From Oscillatoriales cyanobacterium (lineage in GTDB: Bacteria > Cyanobacteriota > Cyanobacteriia > Cyanobacteriales > Laspinemataceae), in NCBI GenBank assembly GCA_011390955.1, contig JAABRM010000012.1:62001-126000 (forward strand): DNA of 64,000 nucleotides, written 5' to 3'. The translations under genes and the position numbers were made by a program. Numbering within the stretch: the stretch's first letter is position 1; every line of letters begins with the position of its first letter. Of this stretch, positions 45,892 through 55,291 are shown in pieces. Under the pieces are notes generated by a model. It made no database searches, was not told the DNA's origin, and was given only the letters and a program-made list of their open reading frames with translations.

Positions 45892-46959
45892 ATGAATTGG
45901 TGGAAAAAACTGAAGAAAAATCCTTTAGCTCGATTTGGTGCGGTATTATTGATTGTTTTTTACGTCGCGGCGATCGCTGCTGATTTTGTGGCTCCTTACG
46001 ATCCCTATTTTCAACAGGCGAATGGGTCATTGTTACCGCCAACCAAAATATATTGGAAAACTGAAGCGGGGGAATGGATTGGTCCTCACGTTTACCCCAC
46101 CACTCAGGGGGCAATTGACTTGGAAACAGGCGATCGCGAACTAATTGAAAACAAAGACCAACCCTCACCGATTCGTTTGTTTGTCAAAGGATCAACCTAT
46201 AACATATTCGGATTGATTCCCTTTAATTTACATTTATTTGGCACCACAGGAGAGGCCACAATTAACATCTTGGGAACAGACGATCAAGCCCGCGACCAAT
46301 TCAGTCGCTTAATTCATGGGGCGAAAATTAGCTTATTTATTGGTCTAGTCGGTATTGCGATTTCTTTTCCCCTGGGCATGATTGTTGGCGGTATTTCTGG
46401 CTATTTTGGTGGCATCGCCGATACGATCATCATGCGTTTATTAGAAGTAATGATGACCATTCCTAGTATTTATTTGTTAGTAGCATTAGCCGCTGTCTTA
46501 CCCCCAGGAATCAGTAGTACCCAGCGATTTTTATTAATTGTGATGATTACTTCTTTTATTAGCTGGGCTGGACTAGCGCGGGTGATTCGCGGACAAGTTC
46601 TTTCTATTAAACAACAAGAATATGTTCAAGCAGCCCTGACAATGGGGGCGCAACCGTTCTACATTATTATTCGTCACGTCCTGCCCCAAACCGCCACTTA
46701 TGTGATTATTTCTGCCACCCTAGCGATCCCCGGATTTATTGTTGCCGAGTCAGTCTTGAGTTTGATTGGTTTGGGCATCCAGCAACCGGACCCCTCTTGG
46801 GGCAATATGTTGTCTTTAGCCACGAATGCCTCAATTTTAGTGCTGCAACCTTGGTTAGTTTGGCCTCCAGCGTTGCTGATTATTCTCACGGTACTTTCAT
46901 TTAATTTGCTCGGAGATGGTCTACGGGATGCCCTAGATCCTCGCAGTTGGCAACGTTAG
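45892..46959 (+). CDS. ABC transporter permease, OppC/DppC type
   Basis: A 355-residue permease preceded by a strong AGGAGG site. The first helix (about 15-37) is followed by a ~100-residue periplasmic segment and then five helices, with the EAA loop EYVQAALTMGAQPFYIIIRHVLPQ. The periplasmic insert (TKIYWKTEAGEWIGPHVYPT) is typical of cyanobacterial members. It would form a peptide/nickel-type transporter together with an OppB-like permease, a binding protein and ATPases, none of which is adjacent. Substrate unknown. Confidence 0.92.
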   Translation: MNWWKKLKKNPLARFGAVLLIVFYVAAIAADFVAPYDPYFQQANGSLLPPTKIYWKTEAGEWIGPHVYPTTQGAIDLETGDRELIENKDQPSPIRLFVKGSTYNIFGLIPFNLHLFGTTGEATINILGTDDQARDQFSRLIHGAKISLFIGLVGIAISFPLGMIVGGISGYFGGIADTIIMRLLEVMMTIPSIYLLVALAAVLPPGISSTQRFLLIVMITSFISWAGLARVIRGQVLSIKQQEYVQAALTMGAQPFYIIIRHVLPQTATYVIISATLAIPGFIVAESVLSLIGLGIQQPDPSWGNMLSLATNASILVLQPWLVWPPALLIILTVLSFNLLGDGLRDALDPRSWQR

Positions 46960-46960
46960 G

Positions 46961-47176
46961 TATTGGTTGGTGGTTGTTGGTTGTTGGTTGATTGTTGATT
47001 GTTGGTGGTTGATTGTTGGTGGTTGATTGTTGATTGTTGGTGGTTGTTAGTTGTTTGTTGGTGGGTAGGGATTCTTTTGCTTGACTATCGATAACAAATC
47101 ACAAATAACCAACAGCCAACAACCAATAACCCATAACAACCAACAACCAACCAACAACGAACAACCAACAACAAAT
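46961..47176. repeat. paired arrays of TTGTTGG- and CCAACAA-type units
   Basis: TTGGTTGTTGGTGG-type units (46961-47060), a 40-bp spacer, then the complement ACCAACAACCAAC (to 47176). It lies between convergent genes and could fold into a hairpin of over 100 bp. Confidence 0.8.
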
Positions 47177-47181
47177 TTAGC

Positions 47182-47724
47182 TTAATTCCCCGATGTTTCA
47201 AATCGAGGGGCATAAGCTTCCAGGAGGCTGCTGACTTGAGACAAGGTTTCGCTGCCAGATGTTTTACCGAGGACTTGACGTTCAGGATAAAATTGCGGTC
47301 TATCTAAGTAGCGTCCGATCCCCTCTTCCACCTGTTTGCCAATCAACTCATCCAGTTCTTCTTTGGCTTTATTGCGTTGGAAATTGGCCCCTTCTTCCGT
47401 GGTGGCATAGAGGGGTGGGAGTCGGTTGAGGGCGTAGGCGGCAATGTCACCCACATCTAAGGTTTGATCGCTGGTAGCTTCGATTTCCGCCACACGAGCG
47501 ATCGCTGCTGAGAGCACCAACTCTTCCATCACGTTAATAAACTGTTTGCGGGGGAGGACGACCACTTCACCCGTTAACAGAGATCCCATCAGGCGATCGA
47601 GGGCCATGTACTCTTCAATGGAGAGTTCGGAAGCGGTATTACAAATGCGCCCTACTTCCGCTTCCATTGCTGGGGTTAAATAACCATCTTGAAGCGCTTG
47701 TTCAACAATTTTCTGGATACTCAT
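47182..47724 (-). CDS. late competence development ComFB family protein
   Basis: A 180-residue protein. Residues ~60-130 form the ComFB domain: FINVMEELVLSAAIARV and DIAAYALNRLPPLYATTEEG. The family is a recently recognised class of cyclic-dinucleotide receptors; cyanobacterial members bind c-di-GMP or c-di-AMP and influence cell size or competence. The N-terminal part is shared with the 72-residue protein encoded at 4840-5058. It is monocistronic and followed by a repeat block. The ligand is not certain from sequence. Confidence 0.85.
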   Translation of the reverse strand: MSIQKIVEQALQDGYLTPAMEAEVGRICNTASELSIEEYMALDRLMGSLLTGEVVVLPRKQFINVMEELVLSAAIARVAEIEATSDQTLDVGDIAAYALNRLPPLYATTEEGANFQRNKAKEELDELIGKQVEEGIGRYLDRPQFYPERQVLGKTSGSETLSQVSSLLEAYAPRFETSGN

Positions 47725-47874
47725 AATTCCTCTGCTGTTTCACGGGACTTTTTGATATTGGTCAGCTTGCTTTGATTTTGCCAGACAATCGATTTTAAAA
47801 TAAACCTCTAACCAAAAAAGGTTAGAGAATATTTTTTTCTTGGGGATGTGGATGATGTTTCCGAGGGAGAAATC

Positions 47875-48825
47875 TTATTCAACTCCTTCATATCGCCAAG
47901 GAACCGGATCGACTGACTGTCCGTTCACATAAAGACCCCAATGTAAATGTGGCCCCGTAGAAGCGCCAGTGTTTCCCACTGTACCGATCGCCTGACCCGC
48001 TTTGACCATATCTCCTTCCTGGACATAGATTTGACTCAGGTGGATCATAATGCTCACGACCCCCTGACCATGATCGATGCCAACGGTGTTGCCATGAATC
48101 TCAAATCCGTTTGATTCCCGTCCGACCAATGCCACTCGACCCGCAGCGGGGGCTAATACTGGGGAACCATAAGCACCAGCATAATCCACACCCCGATGAT
48201 AATAGTCGTCGGCAAAAACACCATTATAGTATCTTTGGACACCATAGATAGTGCTGATATATCCTTCATTGGGTCTGAGAAATGGTCCATTCCAGAATTT
48301 TTGTGGCGTGACCAATGCTTTGAAGGCATCGACTAAATCAAATTCATAGTCAGTTCCCAGATCCTCTTTATCCGGAGGCAGCCAAATTGATTGGGTGGGA
48401 AAGCTGCGATCGCGTATGGAAACGGCAATATTTCTCACCTCGTTCGCACCGATCGCCCGGATTTCCCGTCTTCCCGGTCGATCCAAGGGAGTCGTCGGCA
48501 ACAAGGCCCGATATTTATTTTCTCTGAGGGGAAAGACTGGATAAGTTTTGTCTAACATTGTCACCTCAGTCGGTGCCGCTTCTCCCGGATTTACCAGAAT
48601 TTCTACCGATAGGGTATCCCCCAGTTGCGGATTAGAAGGTTTGACCGTGACTTCTAGGGCGAACAGTGGCGTGGCGATCGCCCAAAAAAAGGAACAAGTC
48701 ATCAGTAACAGACTGGCGGATTTTTGGCCAACAGGTGCCGCCGGTTGGGTTTGTTGCGAGGTTGGTTGCGGTGGTTGAGAACTTTCGGCGTTCCCACCCA
48801 GTCTATTGAGCAGTTTCATCATCAT
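47875..48825 (-). CDS. M23-family (LytM-type) metallopeptidase
   Basis: A 316-residue protein. An N-terminal segment at about 37-57 (SASLLLMTCSFFWAIATPLFAL) is a signal peptide or membrane anchor, so it acts in the periplasm. After an Ig-like domain (about 58-140) comes the M23 domain with zinc ligands His210 and Asp214 (HRGVD), and HLH (293-295; His295 binds zinc). It would cut peptidoglycan cross-links. It differs from the NlpD/EnvC type by lacking a coiled coil. It is monocistronic. Confidence 0.9.
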   Translation of the reverse strand: MMMKLLNRLGGNAESSQPPQPTSQQTQPAAPVGQKSASLLLMTCSFFWAIATPLFALEVTVKPSNPQLGDTLSVEILVNPGEAAPTEVTMLDKTYPVFPLRENKYRALLPTTPLDRPGRREIRAIGANEVRNIAVSIRDRSFPTQSIWLPPDKEDLGTDYEFDLVDAFKALVTPQKFWNGPFLRPNEGYISTIYGVQRYYNGVFADDYYHRGVDYAGAYGSPVLAPAAGRVALVGRESNGFEIHGNTVGIDHGQGVVSIMIHLSQIYVQEGDMVKAGQAIGTVGNTGASTGPHLHWGLYVNGQSVDPVPWRYEGVE

Positions 48826-49089
48826 CTACATTCTTGGTTTGATTGTGCAAACTTGATTCATTTTATGCTTATACTCTGGATTTAGATGGGATTCCAGAAA
48901 ATTTAGTTTCTATTTGACCCCCAATTTATCATTTCATAGCGTTTTCATCGGGTATATCTCAATGAAAGCAGAACATCCAACTCCAGGCTGGCTTTGAGTC
49001 ATGGTTCACCTCTTTCCTCTCCATCGGCCAATTCCTCCCGGGAATGATTCCGATTAAAAATCAAAAAAATGTTGTTTTTGTCAATCAAA

Positions 49090-50658
49090 ATGAGTTTAGA
49101 AACTATCACAGGTCAAGGATCTATTAACCAAAATTTAGAGCGCTTTTTATTAGTGCTTTCGGTCTCGTTAAGCGTGGCAACTTTACCGCAAATATTTAAG
49201 ATTTTTCGACAGATACCTTATACCTTACTCTTGGTAATTGTCGGATTAGGTTTAGCTTTCGTGGATGTGAGATTGGTGAATTTATCCCCAGAGTTAATCC
49301 TCTCAATTTTTTTGCCACCTTTGCTATTTGAAGCGGCATGGAATCTGCGGTGGCAAGATTTAAAACGGGATTTAGCCCCGGTGATTTTGTATGCTATTAT
49401 AGGTGTAATTATTTCTGTGGTAGGCATTGCCTGGGCGCTGAATTATTGGGCGGGTATTCCGCTGACGACTGCTTTGTTACTGGGGGCGAGTTTGTCAGCA
49501 ACCGATCCGATTTCAGTGATTGCCCTATTTCGAGAATTAGGGGTAGATCGACGGTTGTCTACTTTAATGGAGGGGGAAAGTCTATTTAATGATGGGGTGG
49601 CAGTTGTTGCCTTTAGTTTGTTGGTGGGATTGGCTTTAGGGACAGACAATTTTACGATTCAAAGTACCGTGGCCAGTTTTTTGGTATTTGTGGGAATTGG
49701 CGTAGGAGTGGGTGGTTTAATTGGCTTTGGGATTTCTTATTTAACCCAACGGTTTGATTTACCCCTGGTTGAACAATCTTTAACTTTGTTGTCTGCTTAT
49801 GGCACTTATTTAATTACTGAAGAATTGGGCGGTTCTGGAGTGATTGGGGTGGTGACAGTTGGGTTGATTTTAGGCAATTTTGGCTCCCGAATTGGCATGA
49901 ATCCCAGAACCAGACTGATTGTGAGTGAATTCTGGGAGTTTTTAGCGTTTTTTGTCAATTCAATTGTTTTTTTGTTGATTGGGGATCAAATTCAGTTTGC
50001 AAGTTTGGCGGCAAATTTGGATACGATCGCTATTACGATTCTGGCAATGTTGGCAACTCGGGCGATCGCGATTTATCTCCTGGGAGCATTCAGCAATTGG
50101 TTGACCAAATCTGCGATTAGTTTGCCAGAACAAACGGTACTCTGGTGGGGAGGACTCCGAGGTTCCGTTTCCATTGCTTTGGCTTTAAGTGTGCCGATGA
50201 TTTTAGACGCACGAGAGGAAATTATTGCCACGGTGTTTGGGGTGGTTTTGTTTACCTTGTTAGTGCAAGGATTGACGACGCAACCATTGCTGGCTAAACT
50301 TTCTCTGTTGGGTAAACAGTCACGACAGCAAGAATATTCCGAGGCGATCGCCCGACGCACGGCTTTAATTCGCGTACTCAACCATCTCCAGCAGCAGAGC
50401 GATCGCCCCGATGTCGATCCGGAATTTTACCGCTATCAAACCGTATTGCTACAGGGGCAAATCACCAATGTGGAAAAACAAATCAATCAACTGCGATCGC
50501 AAGAACCTACATTACAACAGTTTGCTGAAAAGCAAATGCGGGAAGAATTACTAGCGATCGAAGCCGATACCTATGCAGAGTTTGTTCGCTCCGGTCGTTT
50601 AAATAAAGAACTAGCTCCTTTTTTGCCACAAGTTATGGCTCAAGATCCAGAAAATTAG
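49090..50658 (+). CDS. Na+/H+ antiporter, CPA1 (NhaP) type
   Basis: A sodium/proton exchanger of about 522 residues from the ATG at 49090 (an ATG at 49069 is also possible). Twelve or so helices are followed by a 100-residue soluble tail. The ND-type active site is seen as ATDPISVIALFRELG and ESLFNDGVAVVAFSLL, as in CPA1 proteins. The cytoplasmic tail is Gln-rich and helical. It belongs to the NhaP-like exchangers of cyanobacteria, which control sodium and pH. It converges on sasA with a 4-bp overlap. Confidence 0.9.
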   Translation: MSLETITGQGSINQNLERFLLVLSVSLSVATLPQIFKIFRQIPYTLLLVIVGLGLAFVDVRLVNLSPELILSIFLPPLLFEAAWNLRWQDLKRDLAPVILYAIIGVIISVVGIAWALNYWAGIPLTTALLLGASLSATDPISVIALFRELGVDRRLSTLMEGESLFNDGVAVVAFSLLVGLALGTDNFTIQSTVASFLVFVGIGVGVGGLIGFGISYLTQRFDLPLVEQSLTLLSAYGTYLITEELGGSGVIGVVTVGLILGNFGSRIGMNPRTRLIVSEFWEFLAFFVNSIVFLLIGDQIQFASLAANLDTIAITILAMLATRAIAIYLLGAFSNWLTKSAISLPEQTVLWWGGLRGSVSIALALSVPMILDAREEIIATVFGVVLFTLLVQGLTTQPLLAKLSLLGKQSRQQEYSEAIARRTALIRVLNHLQQQSDRPDVDPEFYRYQTVLLQGQITNVEKQINQLRSQEPTLQQFAEKQMREELLAIEADTYAEFVRSGRLNKELAPFLPQVMAQDPEN

Positions 50659-51839
50659 GGCTGATAAACTGGCAAAGTAAAGTGAAAAGTGCTGCCTTTT
50701 AATGGCTGAGAATCTACCCAAATCTGCCCATAGTGACTGCGGATTAACTGCCGACAAACCGATAAACCAATGCCATATCCTTTCTGGCTGCGATCGCGTT
50801 GTAACCGAAAGCGATCTTTAAAAATATGCTCTTGATTCTCCAGGGGAATTCCTGGCCCTCGATCGGAAATACTCACTTGAACTTTTTGGCTGGTACGGTG
50901 TAAAATGGATAGCCGAATGTTGCCTCCTTCCGGGCTATATTTGCAGGCATTATCCAGGAGATTAATCATCACTTGCCGCACCCGTTCTGGATCGGCATAA
51001 ACCAATGGGAGATCGTTGGGAATGTCTGTGAGCAAGTTTAAAGATTTTTTCTCTAATTGATGAGAAAAATCCTCCAATATTTCTTGGCACAAACAGCCCA
51101 GGCTTAGTTGTTGGCGATGCAGATAAAATTGGTCGCGATCGCCCCCGGTTGCTTGCAAGATGTCTTCGATGAGTCGGTCAATGGCTTTGGCTTGGTTGCG
51201 AGCGTGTTGGATTAAGCGGTTGAATAAACTGGGGGCGATCGGGGTTTTTTTCCCATCCGCAGATGTGGTGGCTTTGGTTAAAGTTTCTAAAGCCAAGGAA
51301 ACCGCTGTTAAAGGATTGCGAATATCGTGAGCTAACATAGCAATCATCTGGTCTTTAAATCGCAGTTGATCCAAGAGTTCTGCTTTTTCCTGTTTCAGCC
51401 GAAATACTTCGTCGGATAAGCGGATCATTTCCGCTGAGTCTGCCACCGAGCTATTTTTCGCAATCTGAGTGGGTTCATGGTGATTAACCACACAGTTAGA
51501 CTCCCGCAATTGAGTATTCAGATGCTCCTTTAATGTAGATTGCCAGCGCACCCACCATTTATCTAGTTGGGCGACAATATTATTGCCGGTGAGCACCTGC
51601 CTCGGTTCGGGATAAAGTTTTAGCAAGGTGGGGGTGGCAATTAATTTATAGTGTTCCGCTAAATAGGGTTCTTCAACCACATTGATGATTTCCAGATTGT
51701 AGGGAAATTCTGTCCTCCACTGTTTTAGGTAATTGCGGATTTCTTGGATTTGTTCTGCGGAATGTGGACGGCTATCAACGAATAGCAGCAGTTGTAAGGC
51801 TAATTTCGTATTCGTGGTTTGATTAGGAATCACGTGCAT
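50655..51839 (-). CDS. sasA: circadian clock output histidine kinase SasA
   Basis: A 394-residue kinase. The N-terminal KaiB-like thioredoxin fold (about 13-103; LLLFVDSRPHSAEQIQEIRNYL and IATPTLLKLYPEP) binds KaiC. A coiled coil leads into HisKA with His171 in AMLAHDIRNPLTAV and a HATPase domain (DRGPGIP, GYGIGLSVCRQL). SasA passes the state of KaiC to the response regulator RpaA. A loop of low similarity separates the KaiB-like domain from the kinase. kai genes are not in the window. Its 3' end overlaps the antiporter gene by 4 bp. Confidence 0.95.
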   Translation of the reverse strand: MHVIPNQTTNTKLALQLLLFVDSRPHSAEQIQEIRNYLKQWRTEFPYNLEIINVVEEPYLAEHYKLIATPTLLKLYPEPRQVLTGNNIVAQLDKWWVRWQSTLKEHLNTQLRESNCVVNHHEPTQIAKNSSVADSAEMIRLSDEVFRLKQEKAELLDQLRFKDQMIAMLAHDIRNPLTAVSLALETLTKATTSADGKKTPIAPSLFNRLIQHARNQAKAIDRLIEDILQATGGDRDQFYLHRQQLSLGCLCQEILEDFSHQLEKKSLNLLTDIPNDLPLVYADPERVRQVMINLLDNACKYSPEGGNIRLSILHRTSQKVQVSISDRGPGIPLENQEHIFKDRFRLQRDRSQKGYGIGLSVCRQLIRSHYGQIWVDSQPLKGSTFHFTLPVYQP

Positions 51840-52138
51840 TTCATCTCATCACAGCGCAGTGGCAGGACTAATTATGAAGATTTTTTACGAAAGCGGAAAG
51901 GATATGAGTTCAGGTAACTTTGTTTCTTTTTTTTTATATTTTATCTAAATTTGACCCAGATCGATCTGCCAAGGGGTTTATTGTGAGACAAATGGGTTTG
52001 GCTGGCTATTCTCATCATGGGGTGATGCGATCGCGCCCAAAGTGGCGATCGGTTGACTGGCAAATTCCCTTGTCAAGTAGGGGCGATTCCCGAATCGTCC
52101 CTACGGGAGAACCGGATTTTGGATGACAGTCCCATTGC
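51840..52138. other. intergenic region with GTAGGGGCGATTC palindrome
   Basis: No gene. It contains the palindrome copy at 52077-52104 (one mismatch between the arms) and lies upstream of sasA and at the 3' end of the SanA-like gene. Confidence 0.5.
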
Positions 52139-52804
52139 TCAAGAATTTTTTTCCCCCTGATTTAAACCGATGGGTCGAGGACGAGTGAGATGAACTTGCC
52201 AAAGCGCCTTGGCGGTGGCCACGATCTCGCGCAATGTATGATAACTGATGGAGTCGATCCCGTACCATCCCCAGTCACGGGTGCCTAAGCCGTTCGCCTG
52301 AATACCCATCGCCCGACCAATATAGACTGCGCGGGGTAAGTGAAAATTTTGGGTGACGAATACCGCTTGGGTGATGCCAAAAATTTCTTTTGCCCGTCGG
52401 CAAGTTTCGTAAGTGTTAAAACCGGCGTAGTCTAAGATGATATCTGCGGTGGGGACGCCCAAGCTTTCGGCATAACTCTGCATGGCTGTGACTTCATCGT
52501 AATCAGGCCCGCTGCGATCGCCACTCATTAGCAATTTTTTTACTTTTCCCCGTTGGTACAAGGCTACTGCCCCAGTCAGGCGATCGGCTAACATAGGGGT
52601 GGGGGTGCCATCAGCCCAAATCCCCGCCCCAAAAACGATCGCCACAGGAGTTTTTGGCACTTTCTCTGGATGGCAAGAGCGAAATTTTTTGGTGGTCACA
52701 TAGACATAGCCACGGAGTGCTAAAGGAATTAAAATTAGCGCGATCGCTAAACTAAGCCAGGGCAAAATTTTTGACCAATTAACCATTAACCAATGATTCA
52801 TCAT
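52139..52804 (-). CDS. SanA/YdcF-like membrane protein (DUF218)
   Basis: A 221-residue protein with one N-terminal membrane helix (about 11-32) and a DUF218 domain: VAIVFGAGIWADGTPTPML, LLMSGDRSGPDYDEVTAMQ and FVTQNFHLPRAVYIGRAMG. SanA and its relatives affect envelope barrier function in enterobacteria; biochemistry is unclear. The domain faces the periplasm if the helix is an anchor. It is monocistronic, with a MITE-like element upstream. Confidence 0.87.
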   Translation of the reverse strand: MMNHWLMVNWSKILPWLSLAIALILIPLALRGYVYVTTKKFRSCHPEKVPKTPVAIVFGAGIWADGTPTPMLADRLTGAVALYQRGKVKKLLMSGDRSGPDYDEVTAMQSYAESLGVPTADIILDYAGFNTYETCRRAKEIFGITQAVFVTQNFHLPRAVYIGRAMGIQANGLGTRDWGWYGIDSISYHTLREIVATAKALWQVHLTRPRPIGLNQGEKNS

Positions 52805-52883
52805 GCTTCAAATCTACAAACTTATTTGGTTGTAGCGCAAATTCTGCTCATTTTGCGGCAGGGGAAATCATAGTTTTTCCTAT

Positions 52884-53002
52884 AAGTAGATGTAATAAAT
52901 TCACCACAGACCCCATTAGATGCATTGTCATTCCCGCGAATGCGGGAATCCACAGACTATCGGCGGGGAACGAAAAGTGCAATTAATTATGTTCACCTAC
53001 TT
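52884..53002. mobile_element. MITE-like element, copy D
   Basis: The best copy: AAGTAGATGT and the complementary CACCTACTT at the ends, a GTCATTCCCGCGAATGCGGGAAT hairpin core and GCGGGGAACGAAAAGTGCAA. It lies between the SanA-like gene and the RloAB-type operon. Confidence 0.85.
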
Positions 53003-53196
53003 AGTATCAGTAACATGATATAGCGGTTATGATCCCGATGAAGTACAGAGGTATTCTGGATTCTAGCGGGCGCGGGAATGACAGAGTTTTTTTACTTCAT
53101 AACTCTGCCAAGTGCTATATACTGAATCAGTCAATATCAGTCAATTTATTAAGATTAGGCAAAATTACTTTTTGAAATTTATCCGGTGACGAAATC

Positions 53197-54462
53197 ATGC
53201 TCATTGAATTTACAGTTGGTAATTATCGATCTTTTAAAGAACCTGTCACTTTTAGTATGGTTGCTGCGGATTTGAATGCCACAGACGATCCCGCTAATCC
53301 CGATCCGGTTTTCCCGGTAAATAGCCAACTCAAGTTACTGAAAAGTGCGGCAATTTATGGAGCAAATGCCAGCGGCAAAAGCAACCTCGCTCGCGCCCTG
53401 AAATTTATGCAATGGTTTATGATTAACTCTTCCAGGGCAACCCAAACGACTGATAAAATCAAAGTTGAACCCTTTAGATTAAGTCTTGAAACAGAAAACC
53501 AGCCGTCTTTTTTTGAAATTGTGATGATTATCGATGGAAAACAATATCGATATGGATTTGAAGTGACTTCAGAACAAGTAATCTCAGAATGGTTGTTTTA
53601 TGTTCCCAAAAAGCAAGAAACTGAACTATTTAACCGGGTTAAAGATAAAATTATGATGAAAAAAAATCTCAAAGCCGAGGGCATCGATAAGAGAACCCGA
53701 CATAATTCTCTGTTTTTATCGGTTGCCGCTCAATTTAATGTGGCGATCGCCGAGAAAATTCTTCAGGGTTTTGACGAAAATGTACATATCATCTCTGGCT
53801 TAAACGATGGCAACCTATCCGCATATACCGTTGAATGTCTTTTGTCTGACATCAATCGACAAGCAATTGTAAATTTGATTAAAACTCTCGATTTCAATAT
53901 CAGCAATATACAACTTAAGACTTTTGAACAAAAAGATATTAATTTTCCCGATGGAATTCCTGATTTTTTCAAAGATTACTTATTCAAGGATAGTGGTAAT
54001 CAAATGGTTTTTGTGCAAACTTTACATGATAAATTTGATGCAGGGGGAAATATCATTGGTCAGGAAAAATTTGATTTAATTGAGCAAGAATCCGAAGGCA
54101 CCCAAAAAGTTTTTGCCTTGTCCGGTTTGATTGTTGACGTTTTAAAACAGGGACAAACGACGATCGTGGATGAGTTTGACGCTAGACTTCATCCCCTCAT
54201 TGGTAAAGCGATTATTCAATTATTTAATTCCCCCGAAACTAATCCCCACAATGCCCAAATCATTTTGATGACTCACGACACCAATTTATTGGATTCTAAA
54301 CTTTTTCGGCGCGATCAAATTTGGTTTACTGAAAAAAATCGCTATGGGGCTACTGATTTATATTCTTTAGCAGAATATAATGTGAAAAATGATGCGCCCT
54401 TTGAACAGGATTATATCAAAGGTCGATATGGTGCTATTCCCTTTATCGGTAATTTAATTTGA
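53197..54462 (+). CDS. AAA-family ATPase, RloA/AbiLi-type
   Basis: A 421-residue ATPase of the AAA_15/AAA_21 (SMC-like) group. Walker A is GANASGKS (55-62), with LKSAAIYG before it. Late in the protein come QESEGTQKVFALSG (signature-like) and TTIVDEFDARLHPLIG (Walker B). The starting MLIEFTVGNYRSFKEPVTF is typical of RloA- and AbiLi-like proteins. It is followed 12 bp later by an RloB-family gene, so the two form one operon. By analogy with AbiL and PARIS systems the ATPase may sense infection and control the Toprim-like partner. The function is not demonstrated here. Confidence 0.9.
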   Translation: MLIEFTVGNYRSFKEPVTFSMVAADLNATDDPANPDPVFPVNSQLKLLKSAAIYGANASGKSNLARALKFMQWFMINSSRATQTTDKIKVEPFRLSLETENQPSFFEIVMIIDGKQYRYGFEVTSEQVISEWLFYVPKKQETELFNRVKDKIMMKKNLKAEGIDKRTRHNSLFLSVAAQFNVAIAEKILQGFDENVHIISGLNDGNLSAYTVECLLSDINRQAIVNLIKTLDFNISNIQLKTFEQKDINFPDGIPDFFKDYLFKDSGNQMVFVQTLHDKFDAGGNIIGQEKFDLIEQESEGTQKVFALSGLIVDVLKQGQTTIVDEFDARLHPLIGKAIIQLFNSPETNPHNAQIILMTHDTNLLDSKLFRRDQIWFTEKNRYGATDLYSLAEYNVKNDAPFEQDYIKGRYGAIPFIGNLI

Positions 54463-54474
54463 TGAAAAAATCTG

Positions 54475-55092
54475 ATGAATAAACGTCGTAAACCAGAGAA
54501 TAAGGCAAAATCCAGGTCGGGATATGCTCAAAGAAAGGTGAATAACCGAGAAATTAGAAAAGTATTTTTAATTGTCTGTGAAGGAACCCAAACTGAGCCG
54601 AATTATTTCCGCAGCTTTAGGGTTCCTAAAGAAGTCATTGAAATTAAAGGAATTGGCAAAAGTCCTAGACAAATTATCGAAGAGGCTGACTCGATGAATC
54701 AAAATGGCGATTACGATCGCGTATGGTGTGTTTTTGACCGGGACTCATGGACTCCAGCAGAATTTAAGCAGGCGATCGATCTGGGCAAAAATAAAGGATT
54801 TGCGATCGCTTATTCCAATGAAGCATTTGAATTATGGTATTTGCTGCATTTTCAATTTGTCAATACCGGAATATCCAGACAACAGTATAAGAAAAAATTA
54901 GACTCTCTGCTAGGAGATTCCTATCAAAAAAATAGTGATAATATGTATGAAAGGCTACAGAAAAACCAAGCTACAGCGATTAAAAATGCGGAGAAATTGC
55001 TTAAGGAGTATGATATTATCGATCCCACTAATAATAATCCTTCGACAACGGTACATTTGCTGGTACAAGAGTTAAATCAGTATATTGTGTAG
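54475..55092 (+). CDS. RloB-family Toprim-like putative nuclease
   Basis: A 205-residue RloB protein: a basic N-terminus (MNKRRKPENKAKSRSGY), then RKVFLIVCEGTQTEPNYF with the Toprim Glu, an acidic cluster at YDRVWCVFDRDSW (DxD of a Toprim fold), and NEAFELWYLLHF. Toprim proteins such as OLD and AriB act as nucleases on nucleic acids, which fits a toxic effector. Its start follows the ATPase stop by 12 bp and is preceded by a short overlapping frame. The pair matches RloAB/AbiL-like modules. Confidence 0.88.
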   Translation: MNKRRKPENKAKSRSGYAQRKVNNREIRKVFLIVCEGTQTEPNYFRSFRVPKEVIEIKGIGKSPRQIIEEADSMNQNGDYDRVWCVFDRDSWTPAEFKQAIDLGKNKGFAIAYSNEAFELWYLLHFQFVNTGISRQQYKKKLDSLLGDSYQKNSDNMYERLQKNQATAIKNAEKLLKEYDIIDPTNNNPSTTVHLLVQELNQYIV

Positions 55093-55291
55093 AGATATTG
55101 TGTAGAGATTTATTTAGGTCAATCTAGGCGTTCGCGAAGCGGCGCGGATGCGCCATCGCGCAACTTTTTTCCTAATGAGACTATCTTTTAAAGTAAATGT
55201 TTAACATGGTTAGCTGGGGAAAATTTTTCGCTCCTGACAAATAACCAATAACCAATAACCAATCACACCCATTCACCATTAATGGCTACAA
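55093..55291. repeat. intergenic repeats: GCGTTCGCGAAGCGGC palindrome and aataacc heptamers
   Basis: A GC-rich inverted repeat (about 55128-55163, GCGTTCGCGAAGCGGCGCGG) and an aataacc heptamer array just before the cyclase gene. Both are typical of cyanobacterial intergenic DNA. Confidence 0.65.
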
